Source: Phytomonospora sp040655735
GTDB taxonomy: Bacteria; Actinomycetota; Actinomycetes; Mycobacteriales; Micromonosporaceae
Reading direction: 5' to 3'
Assembly: GCF_040655735.1 (NCBI RefSeq)
Contig: NZ_JBFAKK010000003.1
Location: forward strand, 310,001 to 374,000
Length of the DNA: 64,000 nt
The position numbers were made by a program, and so were the translations under genes. How positions within the stretch are numbered: the first letter of the stretch is position 1; each line of letters starts with the position of its first letter. Of the stretch, positions 11,121-19,884 are shown in pieces. The notes below the pieces were generated by a model. It was not told where the DNA came from, did no database searches, and worked only from the letters and a program-made list of their open reading frames with translations.

Positions 11121-11927
11121 GTGTGGAAGACCCTCGTCAAGGCGCTGGGCCGGACGGTCGGCGCGCTGCTCGGCATCGTCCTCATCGGAGTGACCGCCGG
11201 CGCCTTCGGTCCCCTCCCCGGCTGGATCCTCGGCGACCGGGCCGCCTCCGGCCTCAACCCCAACGAGTGGGCCACCGCCGAGGCGGGCGTGCGCGGCGCC
11301 CTCCTTCAAGCCGTCGCTGGCGCCCTGCTGGTCCTCGGCGGGCTCACCGCCTGGCGACAGATGCTCATCGCCCGCCAGTCGCACCACCTCAGCCGCCGAA
11401 CGGCCGTCACCGAGGCGTTCAGCCGGGCGGTGGAGCAGCTCGGGACCGCTGGGGAGTCCACGGCTGTCCGGCTCGGCGGCGTCTACGCCCTCGACCGGAT
11501 CGCCGAGGACGATCCCCGCGAGCGCGGCCGCATCGCCGAGATCCTCGCCGCCTTCATCCGCGAGCATGGCGCCGCCGGGCAGGTGCCGCGCGACGTCTCA
11601 GCGGCCGTGACGGTCCTGTGCGGGCGCGACTGGCCCTCCGGGGCCGACCTCGCCGGTATCGGCCTGGCCGGGCGCCGACTCGCCGGGGCGCGGCTGCGCT
11701 CGGCGGCACTGGCGGGGGCAGACCTGTCCGGGGCGGACCTGCGCCGGGCCGACCTGTCCGGGGCCGACCTGTCCGGGGCCGACCTGCGCCGCGCCCAACT
11801 CGCGCGAGCCGACCTGTCCGGCGCTGAGCTGGCCGGGGCGCTGCTATCGGGCGCGGTCGGCGACGCGCGGACCCGCTGGCCGGAGGGCTTCGCGCCCGCC
11901 GATCACGGCGTGCTGCCGGAGGCCTGA
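11121..11927 (+). CDS. Membrane-anchored pentapeptide-repeat protein
   Basis: A 268-residue protein with two N-terminal membrane segments (about residues 8-32 and 58-80), a helical linker (about 85-165), and a C-terminal run of A(D/N)LxG/R pentapeptide repeats (about 175-255: ADLSGADLRRADLSGADLS..). Pentapeptide repeats fold as a right-handed square helix. When soluble they can mimic DNA, but here they are short and membrane-tethered, so a scaffold or sensor role is more likely. The start is GTG 11121. Its end overlaps the AAA ATPase gene on the other strand by 25 bp. Confidence 0.75.
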   Translation: MWKTLVKALGRTVGALLGIVLIGVTAGAFGPLPGWILGDRAASGLNPNEWATAEAGVRGALLQAVAGALLVLGGLTAWRQMLIARQSHHLSRRTAVTEAFSRAVEQLGTAGESTAVRLGGVYALDRIAEDDPRERGRIAEILAAFIREHGAAGQVPRDVSAAVTVLCGRDWPSGADLAGIGLAGRRLAGARLRSAALAGADLSGADLRRADLSGADLSGADLRRAQLARADLSGAELAGALLSGAVGDARTRWPEGFAPADHGVLPEA

Positions 11928-14110
11928 GCGGCGTCCTCCTCAGCCGCCGACACCACGGCGAGGGCAGCGCCGAGCGCCGGGCCCAAGCGCACGTCCGGTT
12001 TCTCGCTCAGCAGCACCCCTCCGCCGGTGAGGCGGGGGACGAACAGGTAGGCCATGTCGTCGTTGACGAGCGGGCGCCGCTCAACGTACTCGACGGCCTC
12101 GGCGAGGCGCCGCCGGGCGCCGGCGACGTCCCCGGAGGCGAGGATGGCGATGGCGGCGTTGTAGCGGCTGAGCGCCGCCTCGTCGTTGGTCTCGGCCAGC
12201 TCAGCGGCCTCGTCGGCGCGCACGGCGGCCGTCGCGTGGTCGCCGAGGCTCAAGGCTAGGTAGGCGGCGGTGTTCAGCACCGACCACGAGCGCGTCAGCC
12301 GCTGCGCCGCCTCCATCTCGGCCAGTGCCCCGCGCCGGTCGCCCGCCCCGTAGAGCTTGAAGCTGCGGTTGCGGTGGGTATCTGACATGAAGTCCCGCTC
12401 ATCGCCGGTGCTCGTCGCCTCCACCCAAGCGGCGAAGTCCGCCCGCACCGGCAGGCGCAGCCGCTCGGCGGTGAGTTCGCCGCCGAGCTCCGCCGCCTGC
12501 GCGGCCACCGCCGCGAAGCCGGGGTCGGCGGCGAGGTCGACGTCGGCGGTGTCGGCCGAGTAGATCCAGCGCACCCGCTCCTCCCCGCCGTAGGAGCAGC
12601 GGACCGCCGTGATGTCGACGGCGGCGGGGTAGCCCGACCAGACGACCGCACGGTGGACGTACGCGGCGTAGATGTTGGCCGGCTTGCTCCGGGAGACGCC
12701 GGTGAACTGCGCCACCCCTTGGTCGAGTTGCGCGGGGTGCATCCCGGGGCAGCAGGTCGGTAGCACCTGGGCGTCGAGCTCCTTGCAGACGCCGTGGAGC
12801 AGCCGCTCCAGGTTCGCGGTGAGCAGCTGGTCGAGGGGCCGCGTGCCCAGTACCGGATGGCCGTCGTGGGGAGAGAGACCGAGCCGCCGCATGCTCCACG
12901 AGCGGGCGTAAATCCGCTCGGGCATGCCACCGGCGAAGCCCACGACCCCGTCACGGATCTCCAGGAGGCCGTCGGCGACGAAGCGCGAGAGGTGCCCGAA
13001 GACCCGCTCGCGGGTCGTGGCGGCCTTGCCGGAGACGGTGTGGGCGAACCAGGCGTCGTCGGCGCTGACCTCGTGCAGGCCCGCCCCGAGGATGTTGAGC
13101 GACAACAGCTCGTCGTCGTCGAGTCCGCGCACCTTCGCCAGCACCGGCCGCTCCCCGGGCGCCAGGCCAGCCGTCAGGATCTGGTGGGTGTGGTCGAGTA
13201 GGGCGGGGGTGAGCGCCATGTACTCTTCGGCGCCGGCGCGCCAGCGCTCGAACATGGCGTGGCAGTAGAGCAGGGCGCCGTAGGGGCTGCCATCGCTAAG
13301 TTCGAAGAGGTCGCCCGCGACCTCGTGCTCGGCGTGACCGAACGCCAGGTGGACGTCAATGCCGACCGCGGTCAGCGGCTTGGATATGCACTCGAGGACC
13401 TCGCCGCTGTGCTGGAAGCGGTTCACCCGGACGTACTCGAACTGCCGCAGCAGGTGCTCGAAGACGCGGTGTACACGCTCCAGCAAGTCCGGCGTACCTG
13501 CGAGGACGAAGACGTAGCCGCGCAGGACCGCGCCGAGGGCGCGCAGGACGGAGAGGACGTCGTCGGACTCGGCGACGAGCTGGGCCTCGTCGACGAACAG
13601 CGCCACGGGCCGCCCGAGCCGCGAGGCCAGCCACTCCAAGTCGGTGCGCAGGGCCAGCTCCGAGAAGCGTCCGCCCGCCGCCGCCAGCGCGTAGGCCTCC
13701 GGGAACTCCAGCGGCAGGTCGCCGACGGCGCCGCCCATCGTCCGGCGCACCGCCCGCACAGTGACCGGCGCGCCGTCCTCGCCGGTCAGGCCCGCCTTCG
13801 CGGCGGCGCCGACCAGCTCCTCGTAGACCTTGCCGAAGAAGCCGACCGGGTCGGCGTCGCCCGGCACGAGGTGCACGCGCACCGGCAGCAGGCCCCGGTC
13901 CCGCGCCATCAGCGCCGCCATGTTGAGCAGGCTGGTCTTGCCGGCCGCGCGCTCGCCGTGGACGGCGAGGAGGCCGACGGGCGCGTCGAGCGCGGCCTGG
14001 TCGAAGACGCGGCCGAGGCGGTCGAGCTCCTCGCGGCGCCCGGCGAAGAGCCGGGGGTCGCTGACGGCGTTGCCGTAGTCGTACGGGTTACGCATGTCGT
14101 TGATCCGCAC
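11903..14110 (-). CDS. ORC/Cdc6-like AAA ATPase with C-terminal TPR-like region
   Basis: A protein of about 735 residues. The N-terminal AAA module opens with an RLFAGRREELDRLGR lead-in, a Walker A variant HGERAAGKTSLLN (about residues 45-57), Walker B FVDEAQLV (about 185-192) and sensor-like LAGTPDLLERV, as in ORC/Cdc6-like and STAND-type ATPases. A winged-helix-like middle and a C-terminal helical repeat region (about 590-700) follow, as expected for a sensor or scaffold ATPase. I chose GTG 14110, which has GGAAGGGGA upstream; ATG 14146 in frame is the alternative. It sits between two recombinase remnants and faces a pentapeptide protein, so it may be island cargo. Function unknown. Confidence 0.65.
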   Translation of the reverse strand: MRINDMRNPYDYGNAVSDPRLFAGRREELDRLGRVFDQAALDAPVGLLAVHGERAAGKTSLLNMAALMARDRGLLPVRVHLVPGDADPVGFFGKVYEELVGAAAKAGLTGEDGAPVTVRAVRRTMGGAVGDLPLEFPEAYALAAAGGRFSELALRTDLEWLASRLGRPVALFVDEAQLVAESDDVLSVLRALGAVLRGYVFVLAGTPDLLERVHRVFEHLLRQFEYVRVNRFQHSGEVLECISKPLTAVGIDVHLAFGHAEHEVAGDLFELSDGSPYGALLYCHAMFERWRAGAEEYMALTPALLDHTHQILTAGLAPGERPVLAKVRGLDDDELLSLNILGAGLHEVSADDAWFAHTVSGKAATTRERVFGHLSRFVADGLLEIRDGVVGFAGGMPERIYARSWSMRRLGLSPHDGHPVLGTRPLDQLLTANLERLLHGVCKELDAQVLPTCCPGMHPAQLDQGVAQFTGVSRSKPANIYAAYVHRAVVWSGYPAAVDITAVRCSYGGEERVRWIYSADTADVDLAADPGFAAVAAQAAELGGELTAERLRLPVRADFAAWVEATSTGDERDFMSDTHRNRSFKLYGAGDRRGALAEMEAAQRLTRSWSVLNTAAYLALSLGDHATAAVRADEAAELAETNDEAALSRYNAAIAILASGDVAGARRRLAEAVEYVERRPLVNDDMAYLFVPRLTGGGVLLSEKPDVRLGPALGAALAVVSAAEEDAAQASGSTP

Positions 14111-14262
14111 CGTCGTCCCCTTCCGTTGCGAGCTGCCCTTGTCCATGCTGGCGCCGGTGGGCGGCGGGGTATTCGCTCGACCATGCCCGCAGAGCTGCTG
14201 CGAAGCCTCGGACCGGTTTGTCCACTGTAGCCAGGCGGCCTAGTGGCGGGCTACGGTCGCAC

Positions 14263-15408
14263 TCAGTCCACCGCCTGTCTGCTGGAAGGGATGAGTGTGG
14301 TGGTGCCGCCGCCGCTGTGGCCGAGGCGGCCGGCGATGGTGCGGACGTCGATGCTGGCGGCGATGAGTTCGGTGGCAGAGAAGTGGCGGAGATTCTTGGT
14401 GGTGGTGTCGATCCCTATGGCGCGGCGCATGCGGGCGTAGCGCTGGCTCACCGTCAAGGGCGTCAGCCAGGTTGAGTGGTTGGGGTCGTTAGAGAAGACG
14501 CGGCCGTCGGGGGCGATGGTGACGCCGAGCTCGGCGGCCTGCTGTTCGCGGCGTTGACGGTAGGCGCGGAGGATCACGATGTCGGCGGGGGTGAGGGCGA
14601 CGTCGCTTGTGGTGGGTCCTGGTGTCCTTCTCCCAGGTGTCGGTGTCGTCTTGGGCGATTGAGGTTCTGATTCGCAGGGTGCTGGCCTCGAGGTCGAGGC
14701 GGTCCCAGGCGAGGGCGCAGATCTCGCCGCGGCGGGCGCCGGTGCGCATCTTCAGCCAGACCAGGACGCCCCAGTCGGGGTCCTTGAAGGCTCGGGTGAG
14801 GATGCGGGCCATTTCATCGGCTGACGGGGGCTGCGGGTCTGGTGCGGGGGCCGGCGGTGGTTCGGCCTGATGGGGCTGACGGCGATCCACTTCCATCGGA
14901 CGGCGCGTTTCAGGGCGCCGGACAGGACACTGTGAATCTTGCGGACGCTCGCGTCGGCGAGGGGGGCGGCACCCGCGGTCGTGGCAGCGTTTGTCGCGCT
15001 CGTGTGTCCTCGGTGCGATGTTCGACGAAGGGTCGGCCGTCACAGTGGACGCGGCAACGCTGCAGTTGCGCGTAGAAGGAGTCGAAGATGTCGGCGTCGA
15101 GGCTGCCGACCTGGAGGTGACCGATCAGCGGTCGGATGTGGTTGTCGGCGTAGCCGAGGTAGGTCTTGCGGGTGGTGCGGCCGATCCGCAGCGGTGTCTG
15201 TGCTTGGTCGAAGTAGCGCTCGAGGAGCCGGTTGACCGTGGCTTTGGTGCGCGGGTTCCGGCGTTCTTGGATCTGGGTGCGGAACTTGTCCCTGACTGCC
15301 TCCGCAGCATCCCAGGCGGCCTTGCTCTCCTTCGCGGTCGCGTTCTTGGCAAGCGAGACGGTCTCGGTGAGGTAGTGTCGGCGGCCCGAGAGTGGATCGA
15401 TGCCCGCC
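14263..15408 (-). pseudogene. Frameshifted tyrosine recombinase (phage-type integrase)
   Basis: The reverse strand reads as one integrase only if several frames are joined. Near 15,045-15,405 are the arm-binding/SAM-like N-terminal parts (GIDPLSGRRHYLTETVSLAK.., RKTYLGYADNHIRPLIG, FYAQLQRCRVHCDG). Near 14,640-14,860 is the first catalytic block (VLVWLKMRTGARRGEICALAW, holding the first Arg). At 14,263-14,577 is the second block (LRHFSATELIAASIDVRTI and AGRLGHSGGGTTT), with His-x-x-Arg-type residues present. An in-frame TAG precedes the N-terminal segment, and after GGGTTT the expected tyrosine segment is lost. The gene is therefore dead. It probably belonged to the element that brought in the defence island next door. 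Confidence 0.8.
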
Positions 15409-15503
15409 TAGACGCTCACTCTGAGTGAGCCGCTAGGGAGCGGGCGGATGCCTCCATGGTCGCGCTTCTTGGGGTTTCGTGCTGCGGCCATACCCCTGAT
15501 TTT

Positions 15504-15606
15504 CGACTATTCGCAGCACGAGTGGCTGCATGTCGAAAGCCCGACCTTCAACGAAGGTCGGGCTTCAGGGGCCTGAACTGGGGCTTTGGCTGGTGCCCCC
15601 GGCAGG
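15504..15606. repeat. Left copy of a duplicated att-like module
   Basis: A 27-bp segment at 15504-15530 (one mismatch) also occurs at 32970-32996. At nearly the same distance downstream (89 versus 88 bp) a 14-bp segment, GTGCCCCCGGCAGG (15593-15606), matches the 3' end of tRNA-Arg(CCG) as it occurs at 33058 and 52713. The conserved spacing argues against chance. The most economical reading is a degenerate left attachment remnant of an older element at this tRNA gene. After base 15606 the match to the tRNA is lost. Confidence 0.5.
15537..15565. terminator. Strong hairpin, probable terminator
   Basis: Twelve-base perfect arms (AAGCCCGACCTT, 15537-15548, and its complement, 15554-15565) flank the loop CAACG. 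A run of T does not follow, but the stem is very stable. It sits within the otherwise gene-free stretch 15,409-15,920. Apart from this hairpin and the att-like repeat, I see no gene there; a 63-codon frame at 15,720-15,911 has no recognisable features. Confidence 0.5.
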
Positions 15607-15920
15607 GTACGTCGCAGATGGGAACTGGGCTGACCAGCGGAAGCGCTCAAGGGCGACTCATCCTGGAGGCGGCCTTCCCGCTCAGTGACTTCGTGATCCC
15701 TTCCGGCAGATGAGAAGCAGTGTGCACTGAACTGCCGGACTGCTGGGGAGCAGCGCAAGCGCTGCGGCTAGCATTCGGCGGGAACAGCGTCCTGGTCCTC
15801 GCGGTCGTAACCGTGCGCCTGCAAGTATTTGTCGGTCTAGCGTGGCACGATCACTGGCGCCGGGCCGAACGGCTGGTTCTGTCGGCGCGGGGCCGACAAG
15901 TGGACGTCTAGGAGGCGATG

Positions 15921-17066
15921 ATGGTGGAAGGCCCCTACACGTCTGTTGAGATATGTGCCGGTGCAGGAGGCCAAGCGATAGGACTTCATCAGGCGGGGTT
16001 CAAGCACCGTGCGCTAGTCGAGATCGACCCCTGGGCTTGTAAAACTCTCCGTTCGAACGCCGCAGCTCTGGGCGGAAACGCCTCAATCGTCCATCGGCTG
16101 GACCTGACGCGCTTCGTGCCTGACTGTGATGACAGGGAGCCCGGAGAGTTCGGCCTCACCGAACTTGGGGTTGCAAAGGGCGAGATTGACCTGCTGGCTG
16201 GTGGTGTTCCATGCCCGCCCTTCTCGTTCGCTGGGAAGCAACTAGGTGAGGACGACGAACGCGACCTCTTCCCTGTGATGCTCGAGTTGGTTGAAGCTCT
16301 CGCGCCAAAAGCCGTCATGATTGAGAATGTAAGGGGCCTGCTTGAGCCCGAACGGCGCTTCAGCGCTTATCGCATGAGGATCTTGGAGCGGCTCAGAAGT
16401 CTCGGCTACGAGCCGCTGGCCTGGGAGATCCTTGAGGCGCAGGACTTTCGGGTGCCGCAGTTGCGGCCACGGGCGATCCTGGTGGCGATGCAGAGCAGCT
16501 ATGCCCCGCACTTCGCGGGGATGCCGAAAGGCGACCCAGATGGCACTGCCACGGCTTGGGAAGCTCTCAACGGCTCGATGCTCGTCCGGTTTGGGGCCTT
16601 GCGGGGCACAGAATTCGAGGAGCAGGCGGAGCGGGCGAAGCAGCGTTGGGTCGAGAGGGGACGTACCGTCGGCGGGGTGGCTCCGACACTGGTCGGCGGG
16701 TCGAAGAAGCACGGCGGAGCAGATCTTGGGCCGACACGCGCAAAGAAGGCGTGGGCCGCTATGGGCGTTAATGCCATGGGTGTGGCCGACTCAGATCCCC
16801 TCTCGAAGCCAGAACGCCATCTCCTGCGCGACGAGGGGCCGATGCTGACCGTGGAGCAGGCCGCGATAATTCAAGGGTTCCCGAGCTCGTGGAATTTTGA
16901 AGGTCCGAAGACTGCCGCCTACCGCCAGGTCGGGAACGCGTTTCCACCCCCGGTTGCCGAAGCGGTAGGCAAGGCTATCCTTGCTGCACTTAAGGCTGGG
17001 AGCAGCGAGTCAGGGGTGCAGCCGGACGGCGCTTCATCGGCCGCCGAGCTGCTTTCGGCGGTTTAG
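15921..17066 (+). CDS. DNA (cytosine-5) methyltransferase
   Basis: A 381-residue C5-cytosine methyltransferase that transfers a methyl group from S-adenosylmethionine to cytosine in double-stranded DNA. In order it has the SAM-binding motif EICAGAGGQAIGLHQAGF (about 8-25), the catalytic GGVPCPPFS with Cys (about 92-100), ENVRG (about 134), the QDFRVPQLRPR motif, a target-recognition region (about 195-290) and QVGNAFPPPVAEAV (about 335). ATG 15921 is preferred over ATG 15918 because GGAGG lies five bases away. It overlaps the Vsr gene tail to tail by 33 bp. The recognition sequence cannot be read. It could serve as the modification partner of the DISARM-like genes (compare DrmMII) or of a separate restriction system. 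Confidence 0.93.
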   Translation: MVEGPYTSVEICAGAGGQAIGLHQAGFKHRALVEIDPWACKTLRSNAAALGGNASIVHRLDLTRFVPDCDDREPGEFGLTELGVAKGEIDLLAGGVPCPPFSFAGKQLGEDDERDLFPVMLELVEALAPKAVMIENVRGLLEPERRFSAYRMRILERLRSLGYEPLAWEILEAQDFRVPQLRPRAILVAMQSSYAPHFAGMPKGDPDGTATAWEALNGSMLVRFGALRGTEFEEQAERAKQRWVERGRTVGGVAPTLVGGSKKHGGADLGPTRAKKAWAAMGVNAMGVADSDPLSKPERHLLRDEGPMLTVEQAAIIQGFPSSWNFEGPKTAAYRQVGNAFPPPVAEAVGKAILAALKAGSSESGVQPDGASSAAELLSAV

Positions 17067-17537
17067 CACTGCAGCCTTGACTGCTTCGGCGCATTCACTT
17101 GCTGCCTGGTGCTCCCAGAATCTCAGTACAAGCCACCCTTCAGCAGCCAAGCGCTCGTCTGTGTCACGGTCGCGGACACAGTTGCGGTTGATCTTGTCCC
17201 GCCAGTAGTCGGGATTGGTCTTCGGCGGCACGAAGTGCTCAGGGCAGCCGTGCCAGAAGCAGCCGTCGACGAAGACCGCTATCTGCGTGGGACGGAACAC
17301 GAGGTCAGCTGTACGGCGCATGCGTGGCAGTGGCTTGGCTGCAACGCGGTACCGGAGCCCTGCAGCATGGACGAGGGATCTGAGCGCAAGCTCGGGTGAA
17401 GTGTCCCGGTTCCGATTGCCGAGCATGCTCCTACGGTTGCCCGCCGAGGATGCCCAGGAGCCCACCGGCGGAGCCCATGGGCTGCCAGGTGCCGGGCCTT
17501 CAGCTCCAGTCCGGGTACCAGGATCCGATGCTGTCAT
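17034..17537 (-). CDS. vsr: Very short patch repair (Vsr) endonuclease
   Basis: A 167-residue nuclease that nicks beside T:G mismatches created when 5-methylcytosine deaminates, always partnering a C5 methyltransferase. The family motifs are all present: RSMLGNRNRDTSPELALRSLVHAAGLRYRV, the metal-site aspartate in RRTADLVF, FVDGCFWHGCPEH with the zinc-type Cys/His cluster, and the W/R-rich VLRFWEHQ end. The start ATG 17537 has GGGAG upstream. The N-terminal 35 residues are an extra low-complexity stretch. Its 3' end overlaps the methyltransferase gene, so the two are convergent and functionally linked. Confidence 0.93.
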   Translation of the reverse strand: MTASDPGTRTGAEGPAPGSPWAPPVGSWASSAGNRRSMLGNRNRDTSPELALRSLVHAAGLRYRVAAKPLPRMRRTADLVFRPTQIAVFVDGCFWHGCPEHFVPPKTNPDYWRDKINRNCVRDRDTDERLAAEGWLVLRFWEHQAASECAEAVKAAVLNRRKQLGGR

Positions 17538-17676
17538 CCGTCACTCCCAATAGTTCGGAGCAGGCCGTACCGCCCCGACGTTCTCCGCGTCCTGCTTGGA
17601 GGCCATTGACGCGCCACGACTCGGGCGAGAGCAGCCGCGGCTCCCCAGTCAATACTCGGTGCTCACATCAGCAGAG

Positions 17677-18375
17677 TCAAACGCGGCTACCCTCGAGCAG
17701 CGTCCGCACTTCATCCCGGGCTCTCGCGGGAAGATGGCAGTACGCAGCCCATGCTCGCTCCAACAAGGTTGGTTTGCGGCCGTCCTGAACAACCCATTGG
17801 AGCAGCTGCCGCTTCGATGCAGTGTCCAGGCTTTTGATCTCGGCGACGACTACGGTGGCGTCGACTGCTGCGATGCCGGAGCCGACGCGGCACCACTTGC
17901 ATTCTGTGGTCAGCACCGTTTGGGGCTGGGCGCCGGGGAGGGCCAGGTCCCGCCTGCTGACGGAGAGCACGGCGGTCTGGTTGGAGTCCTCAGGATACGG
18001 TTCGCCGGCTGAGATCCCGCACACGGTGCACAAGTACCCGTCACGAGCCAGTGTGGCCTGCCGCTCCTTCGCACTGACAGCCTTCTTCGGGGCTGCCGCA
18101 CTGCGGGCTGCCTGGTCCCAGATCGGCACACCGGCTTTCTCGAAGCGCTGCTCCTCGGCTGTGAGGGATGCGTCCTCAGTGTTGGTGGTCAGGAGCCAAC
18201 CGTACTTGCGGAGCTCGCGCGCCCTGCGGTCTGCCTGGGAGACGCCAGGGAACGCCTCACGGAGCTGCTCCTTGGTGAAGGTGTTGCCTTCCCCGACCTC
18301 GTGGACGAGCCACAGGGCGCACCTGACCATGGTCCCAGCTTTCAGCTCGGGGTCGTTCCAGGACGGCAGCGGCAC
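17677..18375 (-). CDS. HNH-like zinc-finger protein, possible restriction nuclease
   Basis: A 232-residue protein, divergent from the ParB-like gene with a 99-bp shared promoter region. The N-terminal part (about 25-65) resembles a winged helix (FTKEQLREAFPGVSQADRRARELRKYGW). The centre has RDGYLCTVCG and TECKWCRVGS, a C-x2-C pair about 40 residues from a second C-x2-C pair, the layout of a treble-clef HNH domain, although the usual HNH histidines are not clear. The C-terminal 60 residues are helical. It stands beside a C5 methyltransferase and Vsr, which suggests a restriction endonuclease partner. The start is GTG 18375 with GGAG upstream. Confidence 0.55.
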   Translation of the reverse strand: MPLPSWNDPELKAGTMVRCALWLVHEVGEGNTFTKEQLREAFPGVSQADRRARELRKYGWLLTTNTEDASLTAEEQRFEKAGVPIWDQAARSAAAPKKAVSAKERQATLARDGYLCTVCGISAGEPYPEDSNQTAVLSVSRRDLALPGAQPQTVLTTECKWCRVGSGIAAVDATVVVAEIKSLDTASKRQLLQWVVQDGRKPTLLERAWAAYCHLPARARDEVRTLLEGSRV

Positions 18376-18474
18376 CCTCTTCTCCGTTCTCTGCTGGTGT
18401 GCACGATTGATGTCCTACACGTCTGCCATGATGCCTTGAGGACGGGAAGGCGCCTAGTGCCGGAGGGGACTGAC

Positions 18475-19884
18475 ATGCCAGCAAAGTTCGGTGTACCGCC
18501 AGAGGGGGCTCGGATTCGCTCTCTGATAAAGGAGCGGCTGAACCAGGCGGTAGCTGAGGACGGAGCGAAGATCACGATTGACTGGCGTGGAGAGCAGAAG
18601 CACCTGCATGTGATCTCCATTCCTGTGGACCTGCTGTACTTCAATCCGGACACGCATCGCATTCGGGCCCAGCGGACACTCGATCCGGAGCGGGATGGAC
18701 TCCTCGAAGAGAAGCCCTGGGCGCCGGAGGCGCAGGAGTACCTGCACCACCTCCTCACCCGAAAGGCGGCTCTTCCAGACGAGCTTGATGCCGAGTACGA
18801 GGTGCTGAAGAACGAGCTCAAGGAGTTCGGGCAGAAGGAGCCGGGGGTCATCAGCCCTGACGGGATCTTGGTCGACGGCAACACTCGGTGTGCAGCGCTC
18901 CGTGATCTCGGTGTCAAGGACATCCGCGCCGGTGTGCTCCCGAACGACACCTCGCGGGACGACATCAACAGGGTTGAACTGGCTGTGCAGCTTCGCCGGG
19001 ACAAGCGCCGCGAATACTCCTACATCAACCGGCTCATCGCCATTGAGGAGCAGCTCGCGAGTGGCCGACTGGAAGAAGATGTCGCCCGCGCATTCAACAT
19101 CAGGCCGAAGACGCTCCGAATCGATCGCGGCGTCTACCAGATGATCATGGAAGCGATCCGGCGTAGCCGCACCGGAGGAGACCAGATCACCCTCAGGCTC
19201 GTTGACCTCGAGAGCCACCAGGAAAGCCTGCGTGAATTGATCAGGGACTACTCCGAGCTTAAGAAGAGTGACCCCGACGGAGCCGAGATTCTCAAGGAAT
19301 CACGGTTGGCGATGGTGATCCTGGACTACCCGAAGACGTCGCTGCGGCATGCTGAAGGCGACTTCTTCAGCCGCTACGTCGACGAGCGGCTGCCGAGCGA
19401 ACTGCGGCCGACCGCTCAGGAAGTTGAGCCGGTGGAGGTCCCCGGACTGGGCGTGACGATACCGGACGCCGCATCCGCGGTGAAGACCAGCCGTGCGCTG
19501 ACAGACGCCCTCCTCCAGGCCAAAGCCATGGCTCTCGCAGCGGACACTCTGGAGCCGGGAGCGGTAACGGCTGCAACTGGAGTACTCCAGAAGGCCGGCA
19601 AGACCTTCGACGATGCTGTCAAGCTCGCCGGGAGCCACAACACGCTGAAGAAGCGGAGAGCTGCTGTCCCTGAGCGCCTCACCGATGCCGCTGACTACAT
19701 TAACCAGTGCGCAGCCGAGTTCGCTGAGGCCAAGGCGAAGCGGGCCTTGGACGAGGACGCCTTCGACGAGGCACTTGTCGTCCTCAGGTCAAGCCTGATC
19801 CGCCTGGCCCGGCTCGCAGGCCGCACCTTCCCTGCCCCCGGCGACGGAGTCGAGTGGCTGCTCAGCGCCGCCAGGGAGGACTGA
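18475..19884 (+). CDS. ParB/sulfiredoxin-like N-terminal domain protein
   Basis: A 469-residue protein, first gene of a three-gene operon with an SNF2 helicase and a DUF3883 protein. Residues about 40-160 resemble a ParB-N/sulfiredoxin fold: VISIPVDLLYFNPDTHRIRAQ, then ISPDGILVDGNTRCAALRDLG, the block that in ParB and DndB-like proteins holds the nucleotide- or DNA-binding loop. A helix-turn-helix-like segment follows (LEEDVARAFNIRPKTLRIDRGVYQ). The C-terminal 200 residues are helical with no known motif. ATG 18475 has GGAGGGGA upstream. It ends TGA-overlapping the next ATG by one base (TGATG). A role in DNA targeting or licensing is inference. Confidence 0.65.
   Translation: MPAKFGVPPEGARIRSLIKERLNQAVAEDGAKITIDWRGEQKHLHVISIPVDLLYFNPDTHRIRAQRTLDPERDGLLEEKPWAPEAQEYLHHLLTRKAALPDELDAEYEVLKNELKEFGQKEPGVISPDGILVDGNTRCAALRDLGVKDIRAGVLPNDTSRDDINRVELAVQLRRDKRREYSYINRLIAIEEQLASGRLEEDVARAFNIRPKTLRIDRGVYQMIMEAIRRSRTGGDQITLRLVDLESHQESLRELIRDYSELKKSDPDGAEILKESRLAMVILDYPKTSLRHAEGDFFSRYVDERLPSELRPTAQEVEPVEVPGLGVTIPDAASAVKTSRALTDALLQAKAMALAADTLEPGAVTAATGVLQKAGKTFDDAVKLAGSHNTLKKRRAAVPERLTDAADYINQCAAEFAEAKAKRALDEDAFDEALVVLRSSLIRLARLAGRTFPAPGDGVEWLLSAARED

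Noticed and set aside
11700..11830. Tandem repeat GGGGCCGACCTGTCC-like units
   Set aside because: Explained by the pentapeptide repeats of the encoded protein.
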